Below are positions 9,382-17,261 of a DNA stretch of 64,000 nucleotides, in pieces. How positions within the stretch are numbered: the stretch's first letter is position 1; every line of letters begins with the position of its first letter. Both the position numbers and the translations under genes were made by a program. The notes under the pieces are model-generated. The model was given only the letters and a program-made list of their open reading frames with translations. It was not told the origin of the DNA and searched no databases. The DNA is from Gillisella vitis. Its GTDB lineage: Bacteria; Pseudomonadota; Alphaproteobacteria; Rhizobiales; Rhizobiaceae. The stretch is from the NCBI GenBank assembly GCA_009744235.1, contig WPHV01000007.1, positions 124,001-188,000 on the forward strand, given 5' to 3'.

Positions 9382-9666
9382 ATGCCGATAGCTGTAAATA
9401 TGTTTTCTTACGACCTGTTTGGGTTGACTCGGGTTCCCTTCGATCTGGCCGAAGACAGCAAATCTCGTGTTGAGGGCGATACACATAAACCTGTTGTGAC
9501 GATCCGGAGTGAGAAGAAGACGTCGTTGTTTTCGAGGTTTTGGAACGACAACCCAGGTAACGATCAGCCCGGCAAGGATCGATATGCCGAGCAGGAGCAA
9601 AAGCTTCGGGAAGATCGCAAGAATTGCCACGCAATTCTCCTCGGTGGTTTTTTCCCGATTTTGTAA
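9382..9666 (+). CDS. Small hypothetical protein (uncertain)
   Basis: A 94-residue frame starts at ATG 9382 behind a good ribosome-binding site (AAAGGGGTGACG). The product begins MPIAVNMFSYDLFGLTRVPF and is hydrophilic, with a charged tail (KDRYAEQEQKLREDRK). I do not recognise a family. A competing minus-strand frame (9280-9630, GTG start, one hydrophobic helix) overlaps it almost completely. The plus frame is slightly favoured because its third codon positions look richer in G+C than those of the opposite frame. It may instead be non-coding. Confidence 0.35.
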   Translation: MPIAVNMFSYDLFGLTRVPFDLAEDSKSRVEGDTHKPVVTIRSEKKTSLFSRFWNDNPGNDQPGKDRYAEQEQKLREDRKNCHAILLGGFFPIL

Positions 9667-9692
9667 ACGCACGTTTTGTGAAGGAGGCTGTG

Positions 9693-9884
9693 ATGAGTAT
9701 TGTTGAACGTCTGATGCTTGATGCCGTCTCGCCCATATTGGCCAGTGCCGGAACCTCTCACTCCGCCATGCAGCCTGTCACCGACCAATCGATTGGCATT
9801 CGTGAAAGGATTGCCGGGGCAGTTCCTTTTGTTGCTTGCGCCGCCGCCTTCCTGTTTGTCGCGGCTATGATTGTGGGCATTTGA
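9693..9884 (+). CDS. Small single-pass membrane protein
   Basis: A 63-residue frame follows a perfect AAGGAGG seven to eight bases before ATG 9693. The first 40 residues are amphipathic (MSIVERLMLDAVSPILASAG) and the last 22 form one transmembrane helix (VPFVACAAAFLFVAAMIVGI), leaving almost no C-terminal tail. I do not recognise the family. It sits 26 nt after the uncertain 94-residue ORF and converges with nagK, so it may belong to a two-gene unit with that ORF. Confidence 0.6.
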   Translation: MSIVERLMLDAVSPILASAGTSHSAMQPVTDQSIGIRERIAGAVPFVACAAAFLFVAAMIVGI

Positions 9885-9930
9885 CAGGAAAAGGGTATTT
9901 GAAAGGAAAAGCGGCAATTGATGGCGGCGT

Positions 9931-10839
9931 TTAATTTTGCCTTGCAAGCCCCAGCAAGGCGGCCCCGATCAGGCCAGGCTCCAGTCGGCATTGCGCTGGA
10001 ACCACGATAGGATAGTTGAACCGTCGCAAGATCTTGGCCCTGACGGCTAAGTCGATGGCTTCGACCAGTTTTGTGGCATTGGACAGGCCGCCACCGACCG
10101 GCAGTATACTTGCGCCTGTCGTATTGACGACCAGAGCCAGTGGACTGGAAAGCAGTTCGACAAATGCCGCAATGGTCTGGCTTGCCTTGGGTTCGCCGAT
10201 TTCCCAACTCTTGACGATGTCCTCACTGGTTCGGTTTTCGCCGCTCAGGTGTGTATGGAGCTTTTCCATGCCGCGCGCGCTACAGATGGCATCGATACAG
10301 CCTTTCTGACCGCAGCCGCATTGAAACCGAGGAATGGCGACAGGCGGTTCGCCGACCTCGGTTGCGGCAATTGGTCCATGGCCCCATTCTCCGGCAAAGC
10401 CGCCGTCGCTATTGATCAGTTTGCCATCCACCACCAGACCGCCACCGACGCCAGTGCCGAGAATGACGCCGAACACTACGCGGTGGCCGCGACCGGCGCC
10501 CAATCCGGCTTCGGCGATTGCGAAACAATCGGCATCATTGGCAATCAGTACAGGCAGGCCCAGGGCCTCTTCCAGATCGTGTTGCAGCAAACGGCCATGG
10601 ATACAGGGTATATTGGCGACGACAGCACGACGGGTATCCACATCTATAATACCACAGATGGAAATTGCCACGCAGCTTGGGGTTTCTCCCGCCTCGGCAA
10701 TGATTGACCTGATGACGCCGACAAATGCGTCGAAATCCTGTCCCGGCGTCGGCTGACGTGGAAAGGGACGGATATCCTCAGGCGAATAGGCAATCGCGCC
10801 CTTGATGGCCGTTCCGCCAATATCGAAACAGACAATCAT
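9931..10839 (-). CDS. nagK: ROK-family N-acetylglucosamine kinase
   Basis: The 302-residue protein is a ROK sugar kinase. It has the N-terminal phosphate loop (FDIGGTAIKG), the ATP/sugar region GTGVGGGLVVDG, the substrate motif EWGHGPI and the zinc-binding signature CGCGQKGCIDAICSARG. It most likely phosphorylates N-acetylglucosamine to GlcNAc-6-phosphate in the cytoplasm, feeding nagA. ATG 10839 overlaps the nagA stop by four bases, which sets the start; the open frame continues upstream only inside nagA. It is the last gene of the minus-strand operon GntR-nagB-II-nagA-nagK. The exact sugar (GlcNAc or a related hexosamine) is inferred from neighbours. Confidence 0.88.
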   Translation of the reverse strand: MIVCFDIGGTAIKGAIAYSPEDIRPFPRQPTPGQDFDAFVGVIRSIIAEAGETPSCVAISICGIIDVDTRRAVVANIPCIHGRLLQHDLEEALGLPVLIANDADCFAIAEAGLGAGRGHRVVFGVILGTGVGGGLVVDGKLINSDGGFAGEWGHGPIAATEVGEPPVAIPRFQCGCGQKGCIDAICSARGMEKLHTHLSGENRTSEDIVKSWEIGEPKASQTIAAFVELLSSPLALVVNTTGASILPVGGGLSNATKLVEAIDLAVRAKILRRFNYPIVVPAQCRLEPGLIGAALLGLARQN

Positions 10840-12038
10840 GCGCGCCGGGCCTCGGAATGTGTTGCTGTGCTGTGAACGCATGTTCCAGCGATCCAGGTGG
10901 AAACCAGGTCGAGTTGCGGGGTGACCAACAGGAAGTCGGCATCCTTGCCAGGCGCTAGCTGGCCTTTCGTCTCGCATCCAATCGACTGGGCCGGATAAAG
11001 CGACGCCATGTTCAGCGCCTCCTCAAGCGTTATTGCAAGTTTTTCATGAACAAACCGAATGCAGGACAGCATATCGATATCGGCACCAGCCAGGGTTCCA
11101 TCGGCTAAAGTCAGCCGTCCGCCCTGGCGGTAGACCGGGCGACCATTCAGCATGAAGCCGATTTCATCGGTGCCGATGCTCGACATGGCGTCGGTGACCA
11201 GGAAAATCCGGCCAGACCCGCGTTTGGCGCGAAGGGCAATCTCCATCGAGACCGGATCGACATGGAAACCGTCAGCGATAATCCCGCAGGACAGCGTTTC
11301 TGAAGAAAGGGCTGCTCCGACAAGGCCGGGTTCGCGGTTGCCCATCTGGCTCATGGCATTGAACAAATGAGTGACGAGCGTCGCGCCCGCCTCGACATAG
11401 GCGCCAATCTGCGCGCAATTTGCATCCGTGTGGCCCAGGCTGATGTGATAACCCGCTGCTCGCAGGGCTTTCACCTGCTGCGGGGTAACGCTTTCCGGCG
11501 CAATGGTGATCAGCGCGGTGCCGAATGTGTCGGCAGCGGCAATAAGCTTTGCCAGATCGTCATCATTCATGGGGCGGATCAGGGCGGGATCATGGGTGCC
11601 CTTGCGCGCCAGTGAAAGGTGCGGACCTTCCAGGTGAAGCCCCAGATAGCCTGGGATCTGTTCGGTCTGAGCTTGGCTGCCAAGGCTCAGAACCTGATCG
11701 CGCAGGGCAGGATGGTCAGTAATCAATGTCGGTAACAGCGCTGTGGTGCCGAACCTTGCATGGGCGGCGCAAATCGTCCGGATACCCTCCAGATCCGGCT
11801 GGTTGTTCAACAACACGCCGCCACCGCCATTGACTTGCAGATCGATAAAGCCTGGCACGACCAGAGCCGATCCTGCATCGACCCTGGCAAGGGCAGCAGG
11901 CACGGTATTTTCGGAGATTATATCAGCGATCCGCCCCTGATCGACAATCAGGGCCTGATCGTCATGGAAACGCGTGCCGTCAAAGATCCGGCCGCCTGTC
12001 ACAGCGAATGAAGAGGGAGCCTTACGAGACGAGATCAT
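10836..12038 (-). CDS. nagA: N-acetylglucosamine-6-phosphate deacetylase
   Basis: This 400-residue amidohydrolase converts GlcNAc-6-phosphate to glucosamine-6-phosphate plus acetate. It shows the family motifs PGFIDLQVNGGGG, metal-binding Glu137 in HLEGP, His203 in LGHTDA, His224 in HLFNAM and the catalytic Asp283 in VTDAMSS. Both ends overlap neighbours by four bases: its ATG with the stop of the SIS-domain gene, and its stop with the nagK start. The operon is therefore tightly coupled. It acts between NagK and the NagB-II-type deaminase. Confidence 0.95.
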   Translation of the reverse strand: MISSRKAPSSFAVTGGRIFDGTRFHDDQALIVDQGRIADIISENTVPAALARVDAGSALVVPGFIDLQVNGGGGVLLNNQPDLEGIRTICAAHARFGTTALLPTLITDHPALRDQVLSLGSQAQTEQIPGYLGLHLEGPHLSLARKGTHDPALIRPMNDDDLAKLIAAADTFGTALITIAPESVTPQQVKALRAAGYHISLGHTDANCAQIGAYVEAGATLVTHLFNAMSQMGNREPGLVGAALSSETLSCGIIADGFHVDPVSMEIALRAKRGSGRIFLVTDAMSSIGTDEIGFMLNGRPVYRQGGRLTLADGTLAGADIDMLSCIRFVHEKLAITLEEALNMASLYPAQSIGCETKGQLAPGKDADFLLVTPQLDLVSTWIAGTCVHSTATHSEARRA

Positions 12039-13057
12039 CGGGTTTCCGTTACTTTCTTCAGAGCGGCTGGCTTGTCCGGATCAAGGCCACGGGCGCGCGA
12101 TAGTGATTCCACCATGCCATAATAGGGTACAATCAATGCCAGCGCATCGGTCAGCGGATGGCCGGTTTCGATGAAGGGCAAATGGTTGGCCTCCTTTGCC
12201 AAAGACGATGTCAGGAAAACAGAGGCATTCTTGGCGGCAAGTCCATTGGCCGTCGCGGCGATAGAAGCCTCCGCCTTGTCGCGGGCGGCAAAGGCGATGA
12301 TCGGGAAATTCGCAGACACCAGGGAGACCGGACCATGCAACACTTCAGCCGAAGAATAGGCCTCCGCATGCAGCTCAGATGTTTCCTTGCATTTCAGCGC
12401 CGCTTCGCAGGCAATGGCCAGCGTCGGGCCGCGCCCGAGCATGTAGAGCGAATCGGCATCTTTCAGCACCTCCACCAGGCCACTCCAATCCAGAGCCAGC
12501 GCTTTTTCAAGATGGGTGGGCAGGGCTTCGACCGCGGCTGCCAGGCGAGCGTTGTCGCTCCAGGCACTGATCAAGGACAGGCCAGCAACAATGGAATTGA
12601 CAAAGGATTTTGTCGCCGCAACCGCAATTTCCGGTCCGGCTTGAATGTCGATGGCGATATCAGAGGCTGTGGCCAGCGGTGAAGAAATGGTGTTGAGCAG
12701 TGAAATTGTGGTTGCCCCACCGGCTAAGGCGGATTTGGCGAGCGCCACAAGGTCCGGGCTGGCCCCGGATTGCGAGATGGCAAGTGCCGCCGCCCGGTCC
12801 AGTTTCAGCGGTGCCTGATAAATCGAGGCGAGGGACGGGCCGAGCGAGGCGACGACGATCCCGAGTTCCAGTTCGACGGCATATTTTAGGAAATGGGCGG
12901 CATGGTCGGAAGAACCACGCGCAATGGTGACCAGCACCGCCGGATCGCGCTTGCGGAGTGCTGCGCCCGCTTGCTCCAAACTCGCACGGCTATCGCTCAG
13001 CAGCCTGCTGACCGCCTGTGGAATCTCGTTTATTTCCTGGCGCATGGTGGTCGTCAT
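12035..13057 (-). CDS. Double-SIS glucosamine-6-phosphate deaminase (NagB-II type)
   Basis: The 340-residue protein has two SIS domains like the isomerase half of GlmS, but no N-terminal glutaminase domain. Visible motifs are ARGSSDHAA, ISQSGASPDL, VAATKSFVNS and CKETSELHAEAYSSAEVLHGP. Such proteins next to nagA act as deaminases that convert glucosamine-6-phosphate to fructose-6-phosphate and ammonia, replacing the classical NagB, which is absent here. The start has an AAGGAAAA ribosome-binding site. It is the second gene of the nag operon, after the GntR regulator. An AgaS-like activity on galactosamine-6-phosphate is the main alternative. Confidence 0.88.
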   Translation of the reverse strand: MTTTMRQEINEIPQAVSRLLSDSRASLEQAGAALRKRDPAVLVTIARGSSDHAAHFLKYAVELELGIVVASLGPSLASIYQAPLKLDRAAALAISQSGASPDLVALAKSALAGGATTISLLNTISSPLATASDIAIDIQAGPEIAVAATKSFVNSIVAGLSLISAWSDNARLAAAVEALPTHLEKALALDWSGLVEVLKDADSLYMLGRGPTLAIACEAALKCKETSELHAEAYSSAEVLHGPVSLVSANFPIIAFAARDKAEASIAATANGLAAKNASVFLTSSLAKEANHLPFIETGHPLTDALALIVPYYGMVESLSRARGLDPDKPAALKKVTETR

Positions 13058-13085
13058 CGTATTTTCCTTATCCTGCGGCGTCCGA

Positions 13086-13838
13086 TCAGGAGCCGATGGT
13101 CAATTCCGCAACCAGGTCATAGGCGTCGCTGCGGTATAGCGCTCGCGACACTTCCATTACCCGGCCTGTATCCAGATAGGCGATCCGCTGCACCGAAAGC
13201 GCAGCAGAGCCCGGCGGCATGCCGAGCAGTTTGGCATCATCATCCGTCAATATGACTGCCGAAATGCGCTGATTGGCGCGCACAGGTCTAATCCCGACAC
13301 TGCCAAGTGCTGCATAGAGAGAGTTCTCGACGCGGGAGGGGTCCGGCAACAGATCATCCGGCAGATTGGTGCGTTCCAGCGCAATCGGCATGTCGCTGGC
13401 GGTACGCAGCCGCACCAGCCTTGCTACGCGAGCCGTTCCGGAAAGCCCAAGCGCCATGGTTTCCTCGGGTGTTGGCAAAAACAAGCCCCGCTCCAGCCAA
13501 CGTGAACCGCTGACCATGCCGCGCCGGGCCATATCCTCGGTAAAGGATGTCAACCGTGTCAGCGGTTGCTGCATGCGCTTGACGGGCTTGACGACAAAGG
13601 TTCCAGCGCCCCTTCGGCGAACCAGGAGGCCTTCAGCAACGAGGTCGTCTATCGCCTTGCGCACCGTGACACGGCTGATACCTGCGGCTTCTGCGATGTC
13701 ACGCTCCGCAGGCAGGGCGTCGCCATGCTTAAGCTTCCCAGCTTCAACGGCATCTTCGATCAGCGTCTTCAACTTGATATAAAGCGGGCCGCCCCGGCTG
13801 GATTGCAGGCTCGCAAAAGCAAGCACATCCGTTTGCAT
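13086..13838 (-). CDS. GntR/HutC-family regulator of the amino-sugar operon (NagR-like)
   Basis: This 250-residue regulator has an N-terminal winged helix-turn-helix (ALPAERDIAEAAGISRVTVRKAIDDLVAEGLL, residues about 35-80) and a UTRA effector domain (about 95-240), the layout of NagR/DasR-type sensors of phosphorylated amino sugars. A GGGGAG ribosome-binding site precedes ATG 13838. It heads the nagB-II, nagA, nagK operon and faces the divergent ABC transporter operon, so it probably controls both from the shared intergenic region, where TTGGTA half-sites are seen. Confidence 0.88.
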   Translation of the reverse strand: MQTDVLAFASLQSSRGGPLYIKLKTLIEDAVEAGKLKHGDALPAERDIAEAAGISRVTVRKAIDDLVAEGLLVRRRGAGTFVVKPVKRMQQPLTRLTSFTEDMARRGMVSGSRWLERGLFLPTPEETMALGLSGTARVARLVRLRTASDMPIALERTNLPDDLLPDPSRVENSLYAALGSVGIRPVRANQRISAVILTDDDAKLLGMPPGSAALSVQRIAYLDTGRVMEVSRALYRSDAYDLVAELTIGS

Positions 13839-14272
13839 GTCACGCTCCCCGTATCCTAGCCAGAATGCCTATGGTTGTTTTTTGTTTACAGTACCAAGGC
13901 AATACCAATTTAGCAATAATGTTTCATTGGTCTTCTCAAAGATCAGAGAAGCAGGGTGGATTGCGCTGAGAAAACAGATATTTCCCTAAAAAAATAGGGG
14001 TAACTATCATTCAGTCTGGACGATTGGCATTTTTTTGGTATTATTCATTAACAAGAATAAAGAAATGGAACAATCGTGCATAGCTCTTCGAACTCAGCAT
14101 TCCCAGTGGTGCGCACGGAGACGATGATGAAGTTGTGAAGGGTTTAGGCGGTCATCGCTGAGTGTGAAAATAAATTTCACGACCTTGCGGAGAATTGCCT
14201 TTCCTATTGACGAAACTGCTGAAAATTAGCAGTCTCAAGAAAATAAATTACGTGAACGGGGAAAATTCCAGC
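13839..14272. other. Divergent regulatory region between nag operon and ABC operon
   Basis: This 434-bp AT-rich region separates the two divergent transcription units and holds no supported gene. It contains three TTGGTA hexamers (two on the minus strand at 13892-13908 and one on the plus strand at 14035-14040) and poly-A/T tracts. A plus-strand transcript start in the AT-rich stretch near 14040-14070 would leave a long leader before the oxidoreductase gene. Confidence 0.55.
13892..13908 (-). promoter_or_regulatory. Candidate NagR-type operator half-sites
   Basis: On the minus strand TTGGTA-TTGCC-TTGGTA is a direct repeat with an 11-bp period, one helical turn, about 55 nt upstream of the GntR gene. 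GntR/HutC amino-sugar regulators bind sites built on TGGT/ACCA half-sites, which makes this a plausible autoregulatory site. Binding is inferred only. Confidence 0.4.
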
Positions 14273-15454
14273 ATGAAAGTCGCCATTATCGGGCTTGGTT
14301 TCCGGCTTGGTTATCTCGGACGAGTGCTCAGTGAGATCGATCCGTCTTTCGAAATTGTCGGTTATGTCGATCCTGATCCAGCAGGTCTGCCTGGCTTGAT
14401 TGAGGCTGGTGTATCGCCCGGCAAGACATATGAGACGCCGGAGCAGTTGATTGCGCAAGGCGGTTTTGATCTGCTGATGATCGGCTCTCCCAATCATCTG
14501 CATCTCCAGCATATCCGTATAGGACTTCAGGCCGGTTTGACGGTGTTTACCGAAAAGCCGATCGTAATTTCCATCGAGGAAAGCCTCGAACTCGCCTCGC
14601 TTCTGCATACCTATGGTCATGACCGGTTGTTGGTTGGCCTCGTTCTTCGCTATTCGCCGCTCTACCGCGATTTGCGCCAGGCGCAGGCGGATGGCCTGCT
14701 TGGTAATGTCGTCTCCATTGAAGCATCGGAGCATATCGAGCCTTATCACGGCGCTTTCTTCATGCGCGATTGGCGCCGCTACGGACGCTATACCGGCGGT
14801 TTCATGCTGGAGAAATGCTGCCACGATCTTGATCTTTACAATGGTGTTGTTGGCGCTCGGCCACGGTTCGTCGCGAGCTTTGGTGGTCGCAAGAGCTTCA
14901 TTCCGGAAAATGCGCCGGAGCAGGATGGCGTCAACGACATGGAAGTCTATCACCGCAAACCAAGCGGTTGGCTGGGCTCCGACAAGGTCTTTGATAGTGA
15001 TGCCGACATTATCGATTACCAGACCGCGATCATCGAATATGAGAATGGCGTGGCGATGACATTTCACACCAATCTCAATGTGCCCGATCAGTTTCGCCGT
15101 TTCTGTGTGATCGGCTCGAAGGGCATGGCTGAGGGCGATTTCGTGCGCGGCTTCCTCGATGTCCACAATGCCCGTAACAACGACAAGGTTATTGCCAAGA
15201 CCTATAGCGCACCTTCCGAGAAGTCGCAGCATTACGGCGCCGACGAACAAATGGCAGCCGATGTGCTGGCCTTCATCGAGACCGGAGCGAAGCAACCGGT
15301 TTCCGCTCTCGATGCCATTGAGGCCGGTATTCTGGCCCTGGCGCTGGATCAGGCCCGGGCCGAGCGCAAGGTGGTGGATCTCGCACCTGTCTGGGGGCGT
15401 TACGATGCCTGCCTGCATGGCGAGGCGTCCGCCGCTCCTGCAGAGTCGGCATAG
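14273..15454 (+). CDS. Gfo/Idh/MocA-family NAD(P)-dependent sugar oxidoreductase
   Basis: The 393-residue protein has an N-terminal Rossmann fold (VAIIGLGFRLGYLGRVL), the family EKP motif (TVFTEKPIV) and the C-terminal substrate-site block GGFMLEKCCHDLDLYN with the catalytic-type histidine. Members oxidise or epimerise sugars and cyclitols. It heads a five-gene unit with two permeases, a binding protein and an ATPase, so it probably acts on the imported sugar or amino sugar. ATG 14273 was chosen because the preceding 26 in-frame codons are AT-rich and lack a ribosome-binding site. The substrate cannot be told from sequence. Confidence 0.88.
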   Translation: MKVAIIGLGFRLGYLGRVLSEIDPSFEIVGYVDPDPAGLPGLIEAGVSPGKTYETPEQLIAQGGFDLLMIGSPNHLHLQHIRIGLQAGLTVFTEKPIVISIEESLELASLLHTYGHDRLLVGLVLRYSPLYRDLRQAQADGLLGNVVSIEASEHIEPYHGAFFMRDWRRYGRYTGGFMLEKCCHDLDLYNGVVGARPRFVASFGGRKSFIPENAPEQDGVNDMEVYHRKPSGWLGSDKVFDSDADIIDYQTAIIEYENGVAMTFHTNLNVPDQFRRFCVIGSKGMAEGDFVRGFLDVHNARNNDKVIAKTYSAPSEKSQHYGADEQMAADVLAFIETGAKQPVSALDAIEAGILALALDQARAERKVVDLAPVWGRYDACLHGEASAAPAESA

Positions 15455-15463
15455 GGGATGGTC

Positions 15464-16348
15464 ATGGAGGCGAAACGCAGAGCTGTTTTCTTCGCCTGGT
15501 GCCTGCTGTTGCCGGCAACCATCTATATCGCCATCATCGTTGCTTATCCGCTGGTCGATACTTTCATCCTGTCCTTCACCGATGCGTCGTTGAAGCGGGT
15601 AACGAACTGGGTTGGCTGGGATAATTACAACAAGATCTTCAACGCCACCTTTGCAGACGTCATCATCCGCACCTTCGTGTGGACGTTCTTCTCCGTGCTG
15701 TTCAAGATGATTATCGGCACGTTTGGCGCGACGCTTTTGAATACAGCCGTGCCGGGGCGAACCTTGTTTCGCATCCTGACCATGCCGCCCTGGATCGTGC
15801 CGATGGCGATTGGCATTTTCATGTGGGGCTGGATGTATAACGGCCAGTTCGGGATGATTTCCGGCATGTTGCAACGTGTTGGCCTGGTCGATGGCCCAGT
15901 TGCCTTCCTCGCGTATGGATCGACGGCGTTCTGGGCGACAATTTTCACCGATGTGTGGATCGGCGTGCCGATGGTGACGCTTTATCTGCTGGCGGCGATG
16001 CAGGCGATCCCGCAGGATCTGCACGAGGCGGCCTGGACCGACGGGGCTGGGCGGTTCTACCGGTTCCGCCGCATCACCCTGCCGCTGCTGATGCCAGCGA
16101 TGATTACCATGTCGATGATCTCGCTGATCTCGACCTTCAATTCCTTCGATATCATCTGGATATTGACGCGCGGTGGCCCAAGCGGCGGCACGACGACGAT
16201 GATCATCGATACCTACAAGACGGCGATTGGGTCTTACAAATACGGTGAAGGGGCGGCGCGCGCCGTGTTGATCTGCATCTTCCTGTCGATCTTCAGCTAC
16301 TTCTACTTCCGCGTCACCAGCCGCCTTTCGCAGGAGCACTCCCGATGA
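15464..16348 (+). CDS. Carbohydrate ABC transporter permease (MalF/UgpA type)
   Basis: The 294-residue inner-membrane protein has six predicted helices and the binding-protein-dependent permease loop EAAWTDGAGRFYRFRRITLPLLMP, which contacts the ATPase. ATG 15464 has AGGGG at proper spacing; an in-frame ATG at 15458 is too close to that site. It starts 9 nt after the oxidoreductase and overlaps the next permease by four bases. Together with the next two genes and the downstream ATPase it forms a CUT1 carbohydrate importer, for which amino sugars are the likely substrates given the nag genes. Confidence 0.92.
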   Translation: MEAKRRAVFFAWCLLLPATIYIAIIVAYPLVDTFILSFTDASLKRVTNWVGWDNYNKIFNATFADVIIRTFVWTFFSVLFKMIIGTFGATLLNTAVPGRTLFRILTMPPWIVPMAIGIFMWGWMYNGQFGMISGMLQRVGLVDGPVAFLAYGSTAFWATIFTDVWIGVPMVTLYLLAAMQAIPQDLHEAAWTDGAGRFYRFRRITLPLLMPAMITMSMISLISTFNSFDIIWILTRGGPSGGTTTMIIDTYKTAIGSYKYGEGAARAVLICIFLSIFSYFYFRVTSRLSQEHSR

Positions 16349-17205
16349 GCATCAACAAGCAGGCGATGATCAATCGCTACAAATGGTATGAAATCATCGG
16401 CATCTATTGCGGTATTGCGGTGTTTCTGACCTTCGTGCTGGCGCCTTTCGTGGAAGGGTTCCTGGTGTCGTTGAAGCCGCTCAGTCAGTTGTTTTCGTCG
16501 CCTTATCGATTCTGGCCGGAAAATGGCTCATTCGAAGCCTACCGAACCATGTGGGACCATGTTCCGGGCTTTGGCCGCTATATCTTCAACTCCTTTTTCA
16601 TCTCGATCACCGCAACGGTGGTGGTTCTGCTGCTCGTCGTGCCAGCGGCCTACGCCTTTGCCCGTTTCGAGTTCCGGGGCAGGGGCGTGTTGCTGGGAAC
16701 CTTTCTTGCCGTCAACATGTTTTCAGGCGCGGTCCTGCTCATTCCGATATTTCGGCTGATGCGGATTTCGGGAATGCTGAACACCTATTTCGCGCTGATC
16801 GTGCCGCTGATTGCCTTCCTGATCCCGACTGCCATCTGGTTGCTGAGAACCTATATGATGCGGATTCCACGCGAGCTTGAGGAAGCAGCTTATGTGGACG
16901 GGGCCAGCTATTTCTATACATTCCGGCGCGTGGTTCTGCCGCTTGCCATGCCAGGGATTGCCGTCGTCGGCATCACCACCTTCATTACCGCCTATGCGCA
17001 GCATTTCATCTTCGCGCTGACCTTCAACTCGAAGACGGAATACATGCCGTTGCCGATTGGCCTGTTTGCCTATTTCGGCCGTCAGGAAGTGATCTGGAAC
17101 GAACTGATGGCGGCAAGCTTCGTCGGTATTGCGCCGGCGATGATCATGATCTTCTTCCTGCAACGCTATCTGGTCAGTGGCCTGACGGCGGGTGCAGTCA
17201 AGTAG
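16345..17205 (+). CDS. Carbohydrate ABC transporter permease (MalG/UgpE type)
   Basis: The 286-residue protein is the second transmembrane subunit, with the EAA loop EEAAYVDGASYFYTFRRVVLPLAMPG and a C-terminal helix ending QRYLVSGLTAGAVK, a tail typical of MalG homologues. ATG 16345 overlaps the preceding stop by four bases, so the two permeases should be made in equal amounts. It is 56 nt upstream of the binding-protein gene. Confidence 0.93.
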   Translation: MSINKQAMINRYKWYEIIGIYCGIAVFLTFVLAPFVEGFLVSLKPLSQLFSSPYRFWPENGSFEAYRTMWDHVPGFGRYIFNSFFISITATVVVLLLVVPAAYAFARFEFRGRGVLLGTFLAVNMFSGAVLLIPIFRLMRISGMLNTYFALIVPLIAFLIPTAIWLLRTYMMRIPRELEEAAYVDGASYFYTFRRVVLPLAMPGIAVVGITTFITAYAQHFIFALTFNSKTEYMPLPIGLFAYFGRQEVIWNELMAASFVGIAPAMIMIFFLQRYLVSGLTAGAVK

Positions 17206-17261
17206 GCAGCCGGTTTCGAAACAACCAAGACACGTTTAATGTCAACAAAGGGGAACCATCG

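Noticed and set aside
9280..9630. Minus-strand small ORF with GTG start and one hydrophobic helix
   Set aside because: It overlaps the plus-strand 94-residue ORF nearly completely. Beyond the helix the sequence is low in conserved-looking features, and its codon pattern is weaker. It is kept only as an alternative in the findings.
14204..16339. A 711-codon open frame on the minus strand opposite the oxidoreductase and permease genes
   Set aside because: Its translation is rich in His, Arg and Gln with no family motif, and it lies antisense to three well-supported genes. It is a shadow of their codon usage.
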